DNA of 51,873 nucleotides from positions 1-51,873 of the forward strand of contig NZ_RWKQ01000032.1 of NCBI RefSeq assembly GCF_003946885.1, given 5' to 3'. Shown here piece after piece: positions 25,491 to 34,404 of this stretch; within the stretch, counting starts at the first letter, position 1; the number at the start of each line of letters is the position of its first letter. A program made the position numbers and the translations under genes. The notes below the pieces were generated by a model. The model worked only from the letters and a program-made list of their open reading frames with translations. It was not told where the DNA came from and did no database searches. The DNA is from Specibacter cremeus. Its GTDB lineage: Bacteria > Actinomycetota > Actinomycetes > Actinomycetales > Micrococcaceae.

Positions 25491-25508
25491 GTTGTTATGC
25501 ATAACAAC
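25491..25508. promoter_or_regulatory. Perfect 18-bp palindrome upstream of the GH35 gene
   Basis: GTTGTTATGCATAACAAC is a perfect palindrome 25 bp before the GTG start, overlapping the likely -10/transcription start (TAGAGT at 25487-25492). The TTGTTAT..ATAACAA form is like GntR-family operators. The regulator is not adjacent; the LacI protein at 29137 is another candidate. Confidence 0.75.
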
Positions 25509-25533
25509 CCGCCGTTGAACACCTGGAGCGCCC

Positions 25534-27348
25534 GTGCCGAACGCCGACCCCGCCCTGTCCATCGCTGACGGCACCCTCCTTCGGGACGGCGCACCGCACC
25601 GGATCCTGGCCGGCGCCATCCACTACTTCCGCGTCCACCCGGACCAATGGCGGGACCGCATCGACCGCCTCGTGGCCATGGGCGCCAATACACTCGACAC
25701 GTACGTGGCGTGGAATTTCCACCAGCCGTACCGCGACCAGGCCCCGGACTTCACCGGCTGGCGCGACCTGGCCCGCTTCATCACGCTGGCGGGGGAGGCC
25801 GGCCTGGATGTGATCGTCCGCCCCGGGCCGTACATCTGCGCCGAATGGGACAATGGCGGTTTCCCGGCCTGGGCGCTCGCCGACCCCGGCCTGGTCCCGC
25901 GCTCCTCCGACCCGAAGTTCACGAGGATCGTGGGGACCTGGTTCGACGCCCTCATGCCGGTACTCGAACCGCTGCAGGCCCGGCACGGCGGCCCCGTCGT
26001 CGCCGTGCAAATCGAGAACGAATACGGCAGCTACGGCGACGACCGGGCCTACCTGGAATGGACCCGGGACGCACTGGCCGGGCGCGGCATCACCGAAATC
26101 CTGTTCACGGCCGACGGCGGCACGGACTACTACCTGGACGGCGGCGCCCTGCCGGACACGTGGGCGGCCGCGACGCTCGGCTCGCGCGGCGACGAATCGG
26201 TGGCCGTGTGGCGGCGCCGGCGCCCCGGCGAGCCGTTCCTGGCCGCGGAATTCTGGAACGGCTGGTTCGACCACTGGGGCGAACAGCACCACGCCCGGGA
26301 TGCCGTGGAAGCGGCCACCGAGGTCCGCAAGATCACCGACCTGGGCGGCCATGTCTGCCTGTACATGGCCCACGGCGGCACGAACTTCGGTCTCGCATCC
26401 GGCGCCAACACCGGCGGCGACGGCCTCCTCCAGCCGACCGTGACCAGCTACGACTCGGACGCCCCGATCGCCGAGGACGGCCACCTGACCGCCAAGTTCC
26501 ACGCCATGCGCGAGGTGTTCCTGGCCGCCGCCGGCCGGACGCCCACCCCGCTGCCGGCGGCCCTCACCCAACCGGCGCCAACACTGCCAAGCCGGGAACT
26601 CGCCGTCGTGCGCGGGACCACGCTGGAGGCGTTCATGCGCGCCGGCGACCCGGTATCCGGGCTCAGGCCGCTCACGTTCGAGCAGCTGGGCCTGGACCGC
26701 GGCCTGGTGCACTACGCGGCCACCGCCGTGCTGCCGGCCGGCGAGGCGCGCCTGCGGATCCGCGGCCTGCACGACCGCGCCCATGTCTGGGTCGACGGCG
26801 TGTTCGCCGGCGTGCTCGACGACGGCACGGCCGACGCCGGACTGGCGGTGGCGGGTGCCGGGGAACGGGCCCGGCTGGAAATCCTGGTCGAGAACCTGGG
26901 CCGCATCAACTACGGGCCGCGGTTCGGCGAGGGCAAGGGCATCCTCGGCGGTGTCCTGGTCAACCAGCGCTACGTGTTCCATTGGGAACACCGGGCCATC
27001 GACCTGCAGGCGCCGCTGCCGGAACTGCTGTCACGCGGGACGGGCCCCGTGGGCGGGCACCGCGGCGCCGGGTTCCACCACGCGCGCTTCACCGTCGACA
27101 CGCCCGCCGACACGCACCTGGCGCTGCCGGGCTTCGGGAAGGGCTTCGTGTGGCTCAACGGGTTCCTGCTCGGACGGTACTGGGAACGTGGGCCGCAGGT
27201 GACGCTGTACGCCCCGGCGCCGCTGCTGCGCACCGGGGCGAACAGCGTCACCGTGCTGGAACTGGAGCACGACGGCGGTCCGCTCCAATTGCGCGACCGG
27301 CCCGACCTGGGCGCCGGCCGGGTGGGCCAGGTGGAGGAATTAATCTGA
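25534..27348 (+). CDS. Beta-galactosidase, glycoside hydrolase family 35
   Basis: A 604-residue GH35 enzyme, full length. The catalytic TIM barrel spans about residues 10-330: AGAIHYFRVHPDQWRDRI, ANTLDTYVAWNFHQP, RPGPYICAEWDNGG, the acid/base Glu in VAVQIENEYGSYG near residue 162, the nucleophile Glu in AEFWNGWFDHWG near 239, and HGGTNFGLASGAN. C-terminal beta domains follow (HVWVDGVFAG, GRYWERGPQVTLYAP). No signal peptide is seen, so it should be cytoplasmic and act on imported galactosides. GTG start with GGAGCGCCC leader. A perfect palindrome upstream suggests repression. Confidence 0.95.
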   Translation: MPNADPALSIADGTLLRDGAPHRILAGAIHYFRVHPDQWRDRIDRLVAMGANTLDTYVAWNFHQPYRDQAPDFTGWRDLARFITLAGEAGLDVIVRPGPYICAEWDNGGFPAWALADPGLVPRSSDPKFTRIVGTWFDALMPVLEPLQARHGGPVVAVQIENEYGSYGDDRAYLEWTRDALAGRGITEILFTADGGTDYYLDGGALPDTWAAATLGSRGDESVAVWRRRRPGEPFLAAEFWNGWFDHWGEQHHARDAVEAATEVRKITDLGGHVCLYMAHGGTNFGLASGANTGGDGLLQPTVTSYDSDAPIAEDGHLTAKFHAMREVFLAAAGRTPTPLPAALTQPAPTLPSRELAVVRGTTLEAFMRAGDPVSGLRPLTFEQLGLDRGLVHYAATAVLPAGEARLRIRGLHDRAHVWVDGVFAGVLDDGTADAGLAVAGAGERARLEILVENLGRINYGPRFGEGKGILGGVLVNQRYVFHWEHRAIDLQAPLPELLSRGTGPVGGHRGAGFHHARFTVDTPADTHLALPGFGKGFVWLNGFLLGRYWERGPQVTLYAPAPLLRTGANSVTVLELEHDGGPLQLRDRPDLGAGRVGQVEELI

Positions 27349-27362
27349 CGATTGGCTAGAAT

Positions 27363-27393
27363 TGGTGGTTGGGCGGGCGCCGTCCAACCACCA
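27363..27393 (+). promoter_or_regulatory. Leader hairpin before the binding-protein gene
   Basis: TGGTGGTTGG (27363-27372) pairs perfectly with CCAACCACCA (27384-27393) around an 11-base loop, between the GH35 stop and the lipoprotein gene. Without a T-run it is not a standard terminator; it may be a 5'-UTR structure or small palindromic repeat. Confidence 0.6.
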
Positions 27394-27420
27394 GTCCAGC
27401 CGCTCCAGGAGGTCGCAGGC

Positions 27421-28374
27421 ATGCGCGCAAGCCGACTCGGCGCCGTGGCCGCCGCCGCGCTGCTGGCCGTTACGGTGGTCACCGGCTGCACGCCCGAACC
27501 GATCGTCGCCGTGCCATCGGCCACCAGGAGCAACGACGCCAAGCCCCTGGTCATCGCCGCCGCCGACCTCCCGGACACCGGGAACGCGGGGGAGCAGGAC
27601 ATCGTGGCGTACGTGTATGCGGCGGCGCTGGAGGCGGCCGGCATCAAGACGGTCGTGAGCACGGACGATCCCACGGGTGCCTCGCTGGTGACGAGGCTGG
27701 CGAGCGGTGCCGTTGACATCGTCCCGGAATTCACCGGATCCCTGCTGCGGTCGGTGGGCCCGGCCAGCGTCGCCCGGACGCCGGCCGACCAGCTCACAGC
27801 CCTGGCCGCCAGTCTGCCCGCGGGCGTCGCGATGACCCAGCCGGCCAAGGCCGAGGACAACGAAACGCTTGTGGTCACGCAGGTGACGGCCCAGAAATAC
27901 AACCTCAAGACCATCGACGACCTGGCCAAGGTGTGCGACAAGGTGGTGCTCGGCGCGCCCGAGACGTTCCGGGCACGCGGTTCCGGGCTCGCGGCGCTGG
28001 AGAAGACGTACGGCTGCCGGCCGGCGACGGTCCGGTCCCTGCCCAACACCCAGGACGCCCTGCTGATGGCGCTGCTGCGTGACGAGGTCCAGGTGGCCGA
28101 CCTGCAGGGTGCGTCCCCGGCGGTCCCGGACAACGACCTGGTGGTGCTCACGGACCCGAAGAACGTGCTGGCCGTGGAGCAGCTGGTGCCGGTGGTCCAC
28201 ACCCGCGCCGTGCCGGATGCGGTCCGGCAGGTGCTGGACAAGGTGTCCGCGCAGCTGTCCACGACCGACCTGATGCAGCTGCGCGGGCTGTCCCGGGGCG
28301 AGCACCATGCGACGCCGCGGCAGATCGCGGCGTTCTGGCTGGCGTCGAAGGGCCTGGTCAAGGCCGCCCAGTAG
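27421..28374 (+). CDS. Substrate-binding lipoprotein, OpuAC/osmoprotectant type
   Basis: A 317-residue exported protein. The signal peptide LGAVAAAALLAVTVVTGC ends in a lipobox (VTGC, Cys near residue 23), so it is membrane anchored. The mature part (LVIAAADLPDTGNAGEQDIVAYVYAAALE, GAVDIVPEFTGSLLR, LLMALLRDEVQVADLQG in segments) matches type II binding proteins of glycine betaine/choline ABC importers. No permease or ATPase gene is adjacent, so it is an orphan. AGGAGG ribosome binding site 8 nt before ATG. Aromatic-box residues were not verified. Confidence 0.87.
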   Translation: MRASRLGAVAAAALLAVTVVTGCTPEPIVAVPSATRSNDAKPLVIAAADLPDTGNAGEQDIVAYVYAAALEAAGIKTVVSTDDPTGASLVTRLASGAVDIVPEFTGSLLRSVGPASVARTPADQLTALAASLPAGVAMTQPAKAEDNETLVVTQVTAQKYNLKTIDDLAKVCDKVVLGAPETFRARGSGLAALEKTYGCRPATVRSLPNTQDALLMALLRDEVQVADLQGASPAVPDNDLVVLTDPKNVLAVEQLVPVVHTRAVPDAVRQVLDKVSAQLSTTDLMQLRGLSRGEHHATPRQIAAFWLASKGLVKAAQ

Positions 28375-28388
28375 TCCGGCCGCATCCA

Positions 28389-28439
28389 TTGCGCACTCCC
28401 CGTGGGTGCAGGCGCCAAACACCCATGGAGAGTGCGGAA
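28389..28439. repeat. Palindromic element 4, left flank of the DUF559 remnant
   Basis: Arms 28389-28408 and 28420-28439 (20 nt, three mismatches) around loop CAGGCGCCAAA. The arm core GCACTCCCCGTGGGTG is shared with palindrome 5 at 29073-29123 on the other side of the degraded DUF559 gene. Confidence 0.85.
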
Positions 28440-28508
28440 CAGTTGCGGGAGCCCCGGCCCCGGCTGGATAACGCTCTGCGCCATCGAATCGTGGCCCACG
28501 ATGGATGC

Positions 28509-29116
28509 ATGACCCGCCGCCAGCCCCTTCCCGGACCCCTCATCCGCCGGGCGTTCACCGTCTACGAGGCGCGGGGTGCCGCTGCCGCTCGGGATGCAGA
28601 ACGCAAGCACGATCCACCTGACCCGGCCCGTCTCCTGCACGGCGCCGCGTCGAGTTGGCGTGGTGGGGCACGAGCGCGCGTTGCGCCCGGACGAGATCCA
28701 GCTCCTGGACGGCATTCCCGTCACGTCATTGGCGCGTACCTGGTTGGACCTGGCAGCCATGCTGTCACTGAACGACCCGGTCGCGGCCGCGGATCATCTG
28801 GTATCCGAACACCGCCGATCCTTCGCGTGGCCGCGCATCGCCCGGGTGCCGCAAGTTCCGGGTGTGCGGCGAATATGAAGGGGCGCATCACCGCAGTCCC
28901 GAGCAACCGGCGTCGGACAGGTTCCGGGACAGGACAACGGCCGAACGTGGCTGGGAACAGGTCAAGGTCTACGCCGCAGACATGCGTGATCACGGTGCCG
29001 TCGCCTTGAATCTCTTCCAGAACGCGCTGCGCTCTCGCGGATGGCCGGGCCAGGACCACGTCCGAGCATCCGTTCCGCACTTCCCGTGGGTGTCCGGGCC
29101 GGACACCCACGGGTAA
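28509..29116 (+). pseudogene. Degraded DUF559-type gene
   Basis: Fragments of the same family as 18272-19204, in different frames. N-terminal piece from ATG 28509: RRQPLPGPLIRRAFTVYEARG. Middle piece in another frame: RRVGVVGHERALRPDEI, then GIPVTSLARTWLDLAAMLSLNDPVAAADHLVSEHRR by segments, stopping near 28878. C-terminal piece from about 28862: EYEGAHHRSPEQ, ERGWEQVKVYAADM and ALRSRGWPGQ, which is the DUF559/Vsr-like motif. Parts between are missing, and the last frame runs into palindrome 5. A clear pseudogene with internal deletions and frameshifts. Confidence 0.82.
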
Positions 29117-29123
29117 TGCGGAA
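29073..29123. repeat. Palindromic element 5, right flank of the DUF559 remnant
   Basis: Arms 29073-29097 and 29099-29123 (25 nt, two mismatches) meet around a single base. Shares CGCACT-YCCCGTGGGTG with palindrome 4. It lies 14 bp before the stop of the convergent LacI gene. Confidence 0.88.
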
Positions 29124-29136
29124 TTGTTGAAACGAC

Positions 29137-30150
29137 TCACGGCGGCGGGGCCGTGCTGCCGCGGACGATCAACTCGGGGTCCACCAGGTCCGGCACGAAC
29201 GCCTCATCCGGGTGGGCGATCTGGGCCAGCAATCGCACGACGGCCCGCCGGCCCGTGTTCTCGAAGTCCTGGCGGATCGTCGTCAACGGCGGGTTCGCGT
29301 ACGCGGCCAGGGCAATGTCGTCGATGCCGACCACCGAAACATCATCCGGGACGCGCCGGCCGAGTTCGGTCAGCGCCCGGATGACACCGAACGCCATCTC
29401 GTCGCTGGCGACCAAGACGGCCGTGACCTCGGGCATGCGGCCCAGGATCAGCCCGTTCCGGTAGCCCGAGGCCGGGCTCCAGTCGCCGTGCAGGACCGGG
29501 GGGACCTCGGTGCCGGCCGCCTCAAGGGCGCGCCGCCAGCTGGCCTCTCGGGTGGCGGCGTCCGACCAGTCCGGGGGGCCGGCCACATGCCACACCGTCC
29601 TGTGGCCGAGGTCGAGCAGGTGCCGGGTGGCGAGGACGGTGGCCGCGTCCTGGCTGACGCCAACCTTCTCGCCCCCCAGGTCGGAGGATTCGTCCGTGCT
29701 GACCGTTGGCATCCGCTTCGTCAGTTCGCGGATGCGCGGTGCGGCCTCGAGCAGGGGCGCCGCCATGATGATGCCATCCACACCCTGGTGGACCAGACGC
29801 GAGACGGCGTCCGTCAGGCTCTGGACCGTCAGGTCCGCCGTCACCGAGTTGACCGTGTACCCGGCCTGCCGGGCACCCAGTTCCACCCCCAGCGCCAACG
29901 ATGAACGCGAATAGTTGCCCGTCGCCAGGGTGAGCATCCCGATGGCCATGGACTTGCCGGTCACGAGGGCGCGCGCCGTGTGGGTGAGTCGATAGCCGAG
30001 CTCCTCAGCGGCGGCCAAGACCCTGCCCCGGGTTCCGGCCTGCACGTTCGGGTGGTCGCTGAGCACGCGCGAAACGGTTTGTGCCGAGACGCCTGCCCGC
30101 GCCGCAACATCGCGCATGGACGGGCCGCGGCTGAACTGTTGCTCCGGCAT
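29137..30150 (-). CDS. LacI-family transcriptional regulator
   Basis: A 337-residue LacI repressor. HTH SMRDVAARAGVSAQTVSRVLSDHPNVQAGTR in segments (residues 11-40), hinge ELGYRLTHTARALVTGKSMAIGML, then a periplasmic-binding-protein-like sensor domain with GVDGIIMAAPL, LGHRTVWHVAGPP, SGYRNGLILGRMPEVTAVLVASDEMAFG and VVGIDDIALAAYANPPLTTIRQ. ATG 30150. The target is not adjacent; the GH35 gene 2 kb upstream in this window is a candidate because LacI proteins often control sugar hydrolases. The upstream TGTTACAGCAACA segment may be its own operator. Confidence 0.93.
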   Translation of the reverse strand: MPEQQFSRGPSMRDVAARAGVSAQTVSRVLSDHPNVQAGTRGRVLAAAEELGYRLTHTARALVTGKSMAIGMLTLATGNYSRSSLALGVELGARQAGYTVNSVTADLTVQSLTDAVSRLVHQGVDGIIMAAPLLEAAPRIRELTKRMPTVSTDESSDLGGEKVGVSQDAATVLATRHLLDLGHRTVWHVAGPPDWSDAATREASWRRALEAAGTEVPPVLHGDWSPASGYRNGLILGRMPEVTAVLVASDEMAFGVIRALTELGRRVPDDVSVVGIDDIALAAYANPPLTTIRQDFENTGRRAVVRLLAQIAHPDEAFVPDLVDPELIVRGSTAPPP

Positions 30151-30336
30151 GGGCCTCCCGGCGTCGGCCCGCCAGTGACGGGGATGGTGATGCCTAACAT
30201 TGTAATTGTTGCTGTAACACGCCCCACACCCGCCCAGGGCCCGCAAGGCCAATTCCTGACCATTGGCCCGTTCGCACGGGCGAAACTGGGGGCGTCGCGG
30301 CGCCGGCCGTACCGGCGCCTGTGCCATATTTGAAGC

Positions 30337-31554
30337 ATGGCAGAATTCACCCAGTCCACCAAGCTTCACAACGTCCTCTACGACATCCGCGGACCAGTAC
30401 TGGCACAGGCCCAGAAGATGGAGGCCGAGGGACACCGCATCCTGAAGCTGAACATCGGCAATCCGGCCCCCTTCGGATTCGAGGCGCCGGATGCCATCCT
30501 GGTGGACATGATTCGCCACCTGCCCCACGCCCAGGGCTACAGCGACTCGCGGGGCATCTTCTCGGCCCGGACCGCCGTCGTGCAGTACTACCAGACGCGC
30601 GGCATCCATAACATCCACGTCGACGACGTCTACCTCGGCAATGGCGTCAGCGAGCTGATCACGCTCTCCCTCATGGCGCTGCTGGACACCGGGGACGAGG
30701 TCCTGGTTCCCACGCCCGACTACCCGTTGTGGACGGCGTCGGTCAGCCTGGCCGGCGGCCGTCCCGTCCACTACCTGTGCGACGAGGACAGCGAGTGGTG
30801 GCCGGACCTGGCGGACCTGGAATCGAAGATCACCCCGAACACCAAGGGCCTGGTCATCATCAACCCCAACAACCCGACCGGCGCGGTCTACCCGCGCCAC
30901 GTCGTACAGGCCATGGTCGAGCTGGCCCGCAAGCACGGACTGGTGGTGTTCTCGGACGAGATCTACGAGAAAATCCTCTACAACGACGCCGAACACATCA
31001 ACACGGCCACCATCACCGGCGACGACGTGCTGTGCATGACGTTCAGCGGGCTGTCCAAGGCCTACCGGATTTGCGGTTACCGCTCCGGCTGGCTGGCCAT
31101 TTCGGGGCCCAAGACCCGGGCCGCCGACTACCTGGAGGGCATCAACCTGCTGGCCAACATGCGCATGTGCGCCAACGTGCCGGGCCAGCACGCGATCCAG
31201 ACGGCGCTGGGCGGCCACCAGAGCATCGAGGACCTGATCCTGCCGGGCGGCCGGCTGCGCGAACAGCGCGACATCGCCTACCGCCTGCTCAATGACATCC
31301 CCGGCGTCTCCACGAACCAGGCCAGGGGGGCCCTGTACCTGTTCCCGAAACTGGACCCGGAGGTGTACCCAATCACGAGCGACGAGAAATTCGCCCTCGA
31401 CCTGCTCGAATCGCAGAAGATCCTCATCTCCCACGGAACGGCGTTCAACTGGGTTCGCCCCGACCACTTCCGGCTCGTCACGCTGCCCAATGTGAAGGAT
31501 TTGACGGAGGCCATTGGCCGGATCGCGGAGTTCCTGAGCACGTACAAGCCCTGA
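30337..31554 (+). CDS. alaA: Alanine-synthesising aminotransferase, AlaA-like
   Basis: A 405-residue class I/II PLP aminotransferase. Seen: LYDIRGPVLAQAQKMEAEGH and LKLNIGNPAPFGFEAPD at the N-terminus, a typical AlaA start; QGYSDSRGIFSAR; VPTPDYPLWTASVSLAGG; INPNNPTGAVYP; VVFSDEIYEKI; and the PLP lysine in FSGLSKAYRICGYRSGW. Expected to make alanine from pyruvate with glutamate as donor. Monocistronic or followed by PPK2 29 bp downstream. Confidence 0.93.
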   Translation: MAEFTQSTKLHNVLYDIRGPVLAQAQKMEAEGHRILKLNIGNPAPFGFEAPDAILVDMIRHLPHAQGYSDSRGIFSARTAVVQYYQTRGIHNIHVDDVYLGNGVSELITLSLMALLDTGDEVLVPTPDYPLWTASVSLAGGRPVHYLCDEDSEWWPDLADLESKITPNTKGLVIINPNNPTGAVYPRHVVQAMVELARKHGLVVFSDEIYEKILYNDAEHINTATITGDDVLCMTFSGLSKAYRICGYRSGWLAISGPKTRAADYLEGINLLANMRMCANVPGQHAIQTALGGHQSIEDLILPGGRLREQRDIAYRLLNDIPGVSTNQARGALYLFPKLDPEVYPITSDEKFALDLLESQKILISHGTAFNWVRPDHFRLVTLPNVKDLTEAIGRIAEFLSTYKP

Positions 31555-31583
31555 CGCACCAACGGCAAGTGGAAGGCGGCACC

Positions 31584-32468
31584 ATGAATCCGAAGACAGG
31601 CTCCCGCAAGGCAAGGACCCACAAGGGCGTCTTCACGGCGAGCCCGGCCGCATTGCTGCGTGCCGATCCCGGCTTCCGGCTGGCTGACCGGCCCACCGAC
31701 GCCACGCCTGGATTCACCGGGAAGAAGAACGACGGCGCAGCCGCCCTGGGTGCCCGGGCGGGGGTCCTGGCGGGGCTGCAGGAGCAGCTGTTCGCGGAAA
31801 GCCGGTTCGGCGGCACGAGGTCCGTCCTGTTGGTGCTGCAGGCCATGGACACCGCCGGCAAGGGCGGGATCGTCAAGCACGTGGTCGGCTCCGTGGATCC
31901 GCAGGGTGTGCAGCTGAAATCGTTCAAGGCGCCCACGGACGAGGAAAAGTCCCACGACTTCCTGTGGCGCATCCGCCCCAACGTCCCGGCCGCCGGCATG
32001 GTCGGCGTGTTCGACCGGTCCCATTACGAAGATGTGCTCATCCACCGTGTGCACGGCTGGGCGGACGCGGCCGAACTGGGGCGCCGGTACGCGGCCATCA
32101 ACGCGTTCGAGGCGGAACTGACGGCGGCCGGGACCACGGTGGTCAAGGTCATGCTCAACGTGGGCGGCGACGAACAGAGGCGGCGGCTGGCCGCCCGGTT
32201 GGCGGACCCCACCAAGCATTGGAAGTACAGCACGACCGACCTGGATGAACGCGCGTACTGGCCGGCCTACATGGACGCCTACCAGGCGGCCTTTGACCGC
32301 ACCAGCACACCGGCCGCGCCGTGGCATGTGGTCCCCGCCGACAGGAAGTGGTACGCCCGCCTCGCCGTCCAGGAGATCCTCATCGAGGCGTTGGCCGCGC
32401 TGGACATGACCTGGCCGTCCGGGCACTTCGACGTGGCCGTCGAGCTGGCCCGGCTCGCCCAGGCCTGA
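31584..32468 (+). CDS. Polyphosphate kinase 2 family protein
   Basis: A 294-residue PPK2 with P-loop kinase fold. Walker A LQAMDTAGKGGIVKHV near residue 90, KSFKAPTDEEKSHDFLWRI, Walker B/catalytic loop VFDRSHYEDVLIHRVHG near 150, and the lid DDPxKHWKYS-like ADPTKHWKYSTTDLDERAYW. Transfers phosphate between polyphosphate and nucleotides; AMP or ADP preference is not decided. ATG 31584 has a GGAAGG site; an in-frame ATG at 31569 is less likely. Confidence 0.93.
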   Translation: MNPKTGSRKARTHKGVFTASPAALLRADPGFRLADRPTDATPGFTGKKNDGAAALGARAGVLAGLQEQLFAESRFGGTRSVLLVLQAMDTAGKGGIVKHVVGSVDPQGVQLKSFKAPTDEEKSHDFLWRIRPNVPAAGMVGVFDRSHYEDVLIHRVHGWADAAELGRRYAAINAFEAELTAAGTTVVKVMLNVGGDEQRRRLAARLADPTKHWKYSTTDLDERAYWPAYMDAYQAAFDRTSTPAAPWHVVPADRKWYARLAVQEILIEALAALDMTWPSGHFDVAVELARLAQA

Positions 32469-32471
32469 ATG

Positions 32472-32542
32472 CGGTGGTCGAGCCCCGTCCCCGGTGGTCG
32501 AGCCTGTCGAGACCCAGGCGGTGGTCGAGCTTGTCGAGACCC
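32472..32542. repeat. Cluster of dispersed CGAG repeats
   Basis: Three successive copies of GGTGGTCGAGCCTGTCGAGACC-type sequence downstream of ppk2: a partial one at 32473, full ones at 32493-32515 and 32520-32542. The same motif as at 11624, 35691 and 44047. Confidence 0.8.
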
Positions 32543-32797
32543 ACGGGCGGTGATTTCGCTCCCCAGCCGCTCCCCACCCTCGCAAGCTCGGGCGGGGCCC
32601 CTCGCGGCTGGTTTCGGACACGAAGGTCCTGGCGGGAATCTGCGAGATATTTGAGGTTGCCCCGCCCCGTACCTGATTGACCGGAAGCCAGGGGAGGCCC
32701 CCGCGAGCAAGCGGCCCCAGTGCTCGCGGAAGTCGACGTCAAGCGCCACGGAACAGGGCTTCCCGGCAAGGTCGCACCTCGGTGGCGCCACCGTCCG
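32543..32797. other. Non-coding intergenic stretch with a hairpin
   Basis: Between the CGAG repeats and the oxidoreductase stop. CCAGCCGC (32563-32570) pairs with GCGGCTGG (32604-32611) around GC-rich sequence containing CCCTCGCAAGCTCGGGCGGGG, an intergenic repeat type common in Arthrobacter-like genomes. The rest (32612-32797) contains no gene I can recognise. Confidence 0.55.
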
Positions 32798-34084
32798 CTA
32801 CCTCGAACCGGTGGCATCCGCGAGCAGCGTGCCGAGCCTGGCGAGCCCCGGCTGCACGAAGGCCCGAAAGCGCGTCATCGCATCCTGCACCTGCGGTTCG
32901 GCGACACGCTGCCGCAGCCCACGGGCGGTGTTGAGGCGCGCTCCCTCGAGCCACCTCGCGATGTCAGGCTCCTTCGACCAGACGCGGTCGGCGCCCATCT
33001 CGATGGCGATACCTCGCACCCAGTCGAGTGGAGCATCGGGCAACCGGTTCGGCGGGCACAATCGGTTCTTCTCGCGGATGTCCCGGCCGGGCGCGGCGCA
33101 GTGCACGTACAGGTCGCCCGGTCGGGCCGGGATCGTGCCCCCGTCGAGCACGACCTCGTCGCGGGCGATGCGCCGGACGTGCCCGAGGCGCACGACATCG
33201 TCGATGCGCCGGACCAGCTCGAGCTCGGCGGTGCTCATCGTCGGGGCCTTGTACATCGTGGGCGCGACCCGATCATCGATGCGGAACAGCTGCCCGCTCC
33301 CTTCCAGCCGATCAAACAGGTCGTCGACGGATGTTGCGGAGGCCGCGGCCTCCAGTTGCAGGGCGATACCGTCGATCAGGTTGCCGACCAGTTCGCCACC
33401 CTGCGCGTAGAAGCGGTTGCGAAGCCACGCCTCGCGCGGTTTGATCCAGCGGATCGCATCGGGCTCGACCCCGGTCTGCAGCAACCACAGACAGGCGTCG
33501 ATGGCCGTCTTGCCCGCGCCGATGACGACGAAGCGATCCGCGGGCGACTCAGCGACGCGCACGAGCGCGTTGACGGGGAGGCATCGCACGTCGGATGCCA
33601 CGTCGAACGTCGGCGTGAACGTTGCCGGGATCGCCGGCTCAAGGTAGGCGGCGTCGACCAGCGCCTTCCGCACCTCGACCCGGAACTCATCTCCCGAGAC
33701 GCGGGAGACGAAGTGCCCGTCGCCGACGACCTCGCACATCGGGTGGTACCGCACCGACCCCGACGGCAGCAGGCTCCGGCGCATCACCCGGTCGTAATAG
33801 CCGCAGATCTCGGCCGCGTTCGCCTGTTCGTACATGCCGGCGTTCAGGCCGTCGTCATCGATCACGTCGTCGCCGAGCGGCAGCGAGTTCACCCCGTAGT
33901 AGGCCGACGGCTGGTGCAGGCGCACGAACGGGTAAGCGTCGTTCCAATGCCCGCCGGGCGCGTGGCGCCGATCCACCATGACTACATCCACGTCGGCATC
34001 GGCGATCAGCGCGTCGGTGAACGCCATGCCAGCGGCACCGGAACCGACCACCAGGTAGTCCGCCTTGAGGTGGTGCGTGACCAT
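32798..34084 (-). CDS. NAD(P)/FAD-dependent oxidoreductase (flavin monooxygenase-like)
   Basis: A 428-residue flavoprotein with two nucleotide-binding motifs: LVVGSGAAGMAFTDALIA at residues about 10-27 for FAD, and RFVVIGAGKTAIDACLWLL near residue 180 for NAD(P)H. GGHWNDAYPFVRLHQPSAYYGV lies between, as in group B flavin monooxygenases. Substrate unknown. ATG 34084 is chosen for the AAAGGGGA site upstream and because the FAD motif begins directly; the open frame further upstream is not family-like. Codon use is slightly different from neighbours (more ATC-TCG, fewer GCC-GGC runs), an impression only. Confidence 0.85.
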   Translation of the reverse strand: MVTHHLKADYLVVGSGAAGMAFTDALIADADVDVVMVDRRHAPGGHWNDAYPFVRLHQPSAYYGVNSLPLGDDVIDDDGLNAGMYEQANAAEICGYYDRVMRRSLLPSGSVRYHPMCEVVGDGHFVSRVSGDEFRVEVRKALVDAAYLEPAIPATFTPTFDVASDVRCLPVNALVRVAESPADRFVVIGAGKTAIDACLWLLQTGVEPDAIRWIKPREAWLRNRFYAQGGELVGNLIDGIALQLEAAASATSVDDLFDRLEGSGQLFRIDDRVAPTMYKAPTMSTAELELVRRIDDVVRLGHVRRIARDEVVLDGGTIPARPGDLYVHCAAPGRDIREKNRLCPPNRLPDAPLDWVRGIAIEMGADRVWSKEPDIARWLEGARLNTARGLRQRVAEPQVQDAMTRFRAFVQPGLARLGTLLADATGSR

Positions 34085-34404
34085 GCCCGTTCCCCTTTCC
34101 GTTTTACAGACGCTTCGGCTTGTGCCTCGATGCGGTCTCGTACCCGGGGCCGTCGTGACCGGGAGCCACTGAGCGGTCTCCTCCTCGGATTTCGGAACGA
34201 GCGGGATGTCGGGCGTCGCCATGTGCGTATGCTCGCACGCTCGAGGCAGCGGAGCAACGGATGTGTCATCAGGGCACCCATATCCGGCCACCGTGCCGCG
34301 GCCGAGGAAGGAAACTGCCGGTGCCGACAGTGGATCGTCCGGGGGCGGCCGCAAACCCGTTAAACTGATATCATTTTTATATCTCTTTATGAAAGGGGCG
34401 GGAC
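34085..34404. other. Intergenic region with AT-rich promoter for the SPFH gene
   Basis: 320 bp between divergent genes. No gene is recognised. Near the right end GTTAAACTGATATCATTTTTATATC is unusually AT-rich (shown here in pieces: TGATATCA at 34367-34374 and TTTTATATC after it), a likely promoter/operator for the SPFH gene, whose AAAGGGGCGGGAC site follows. Confidence 0.5.
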
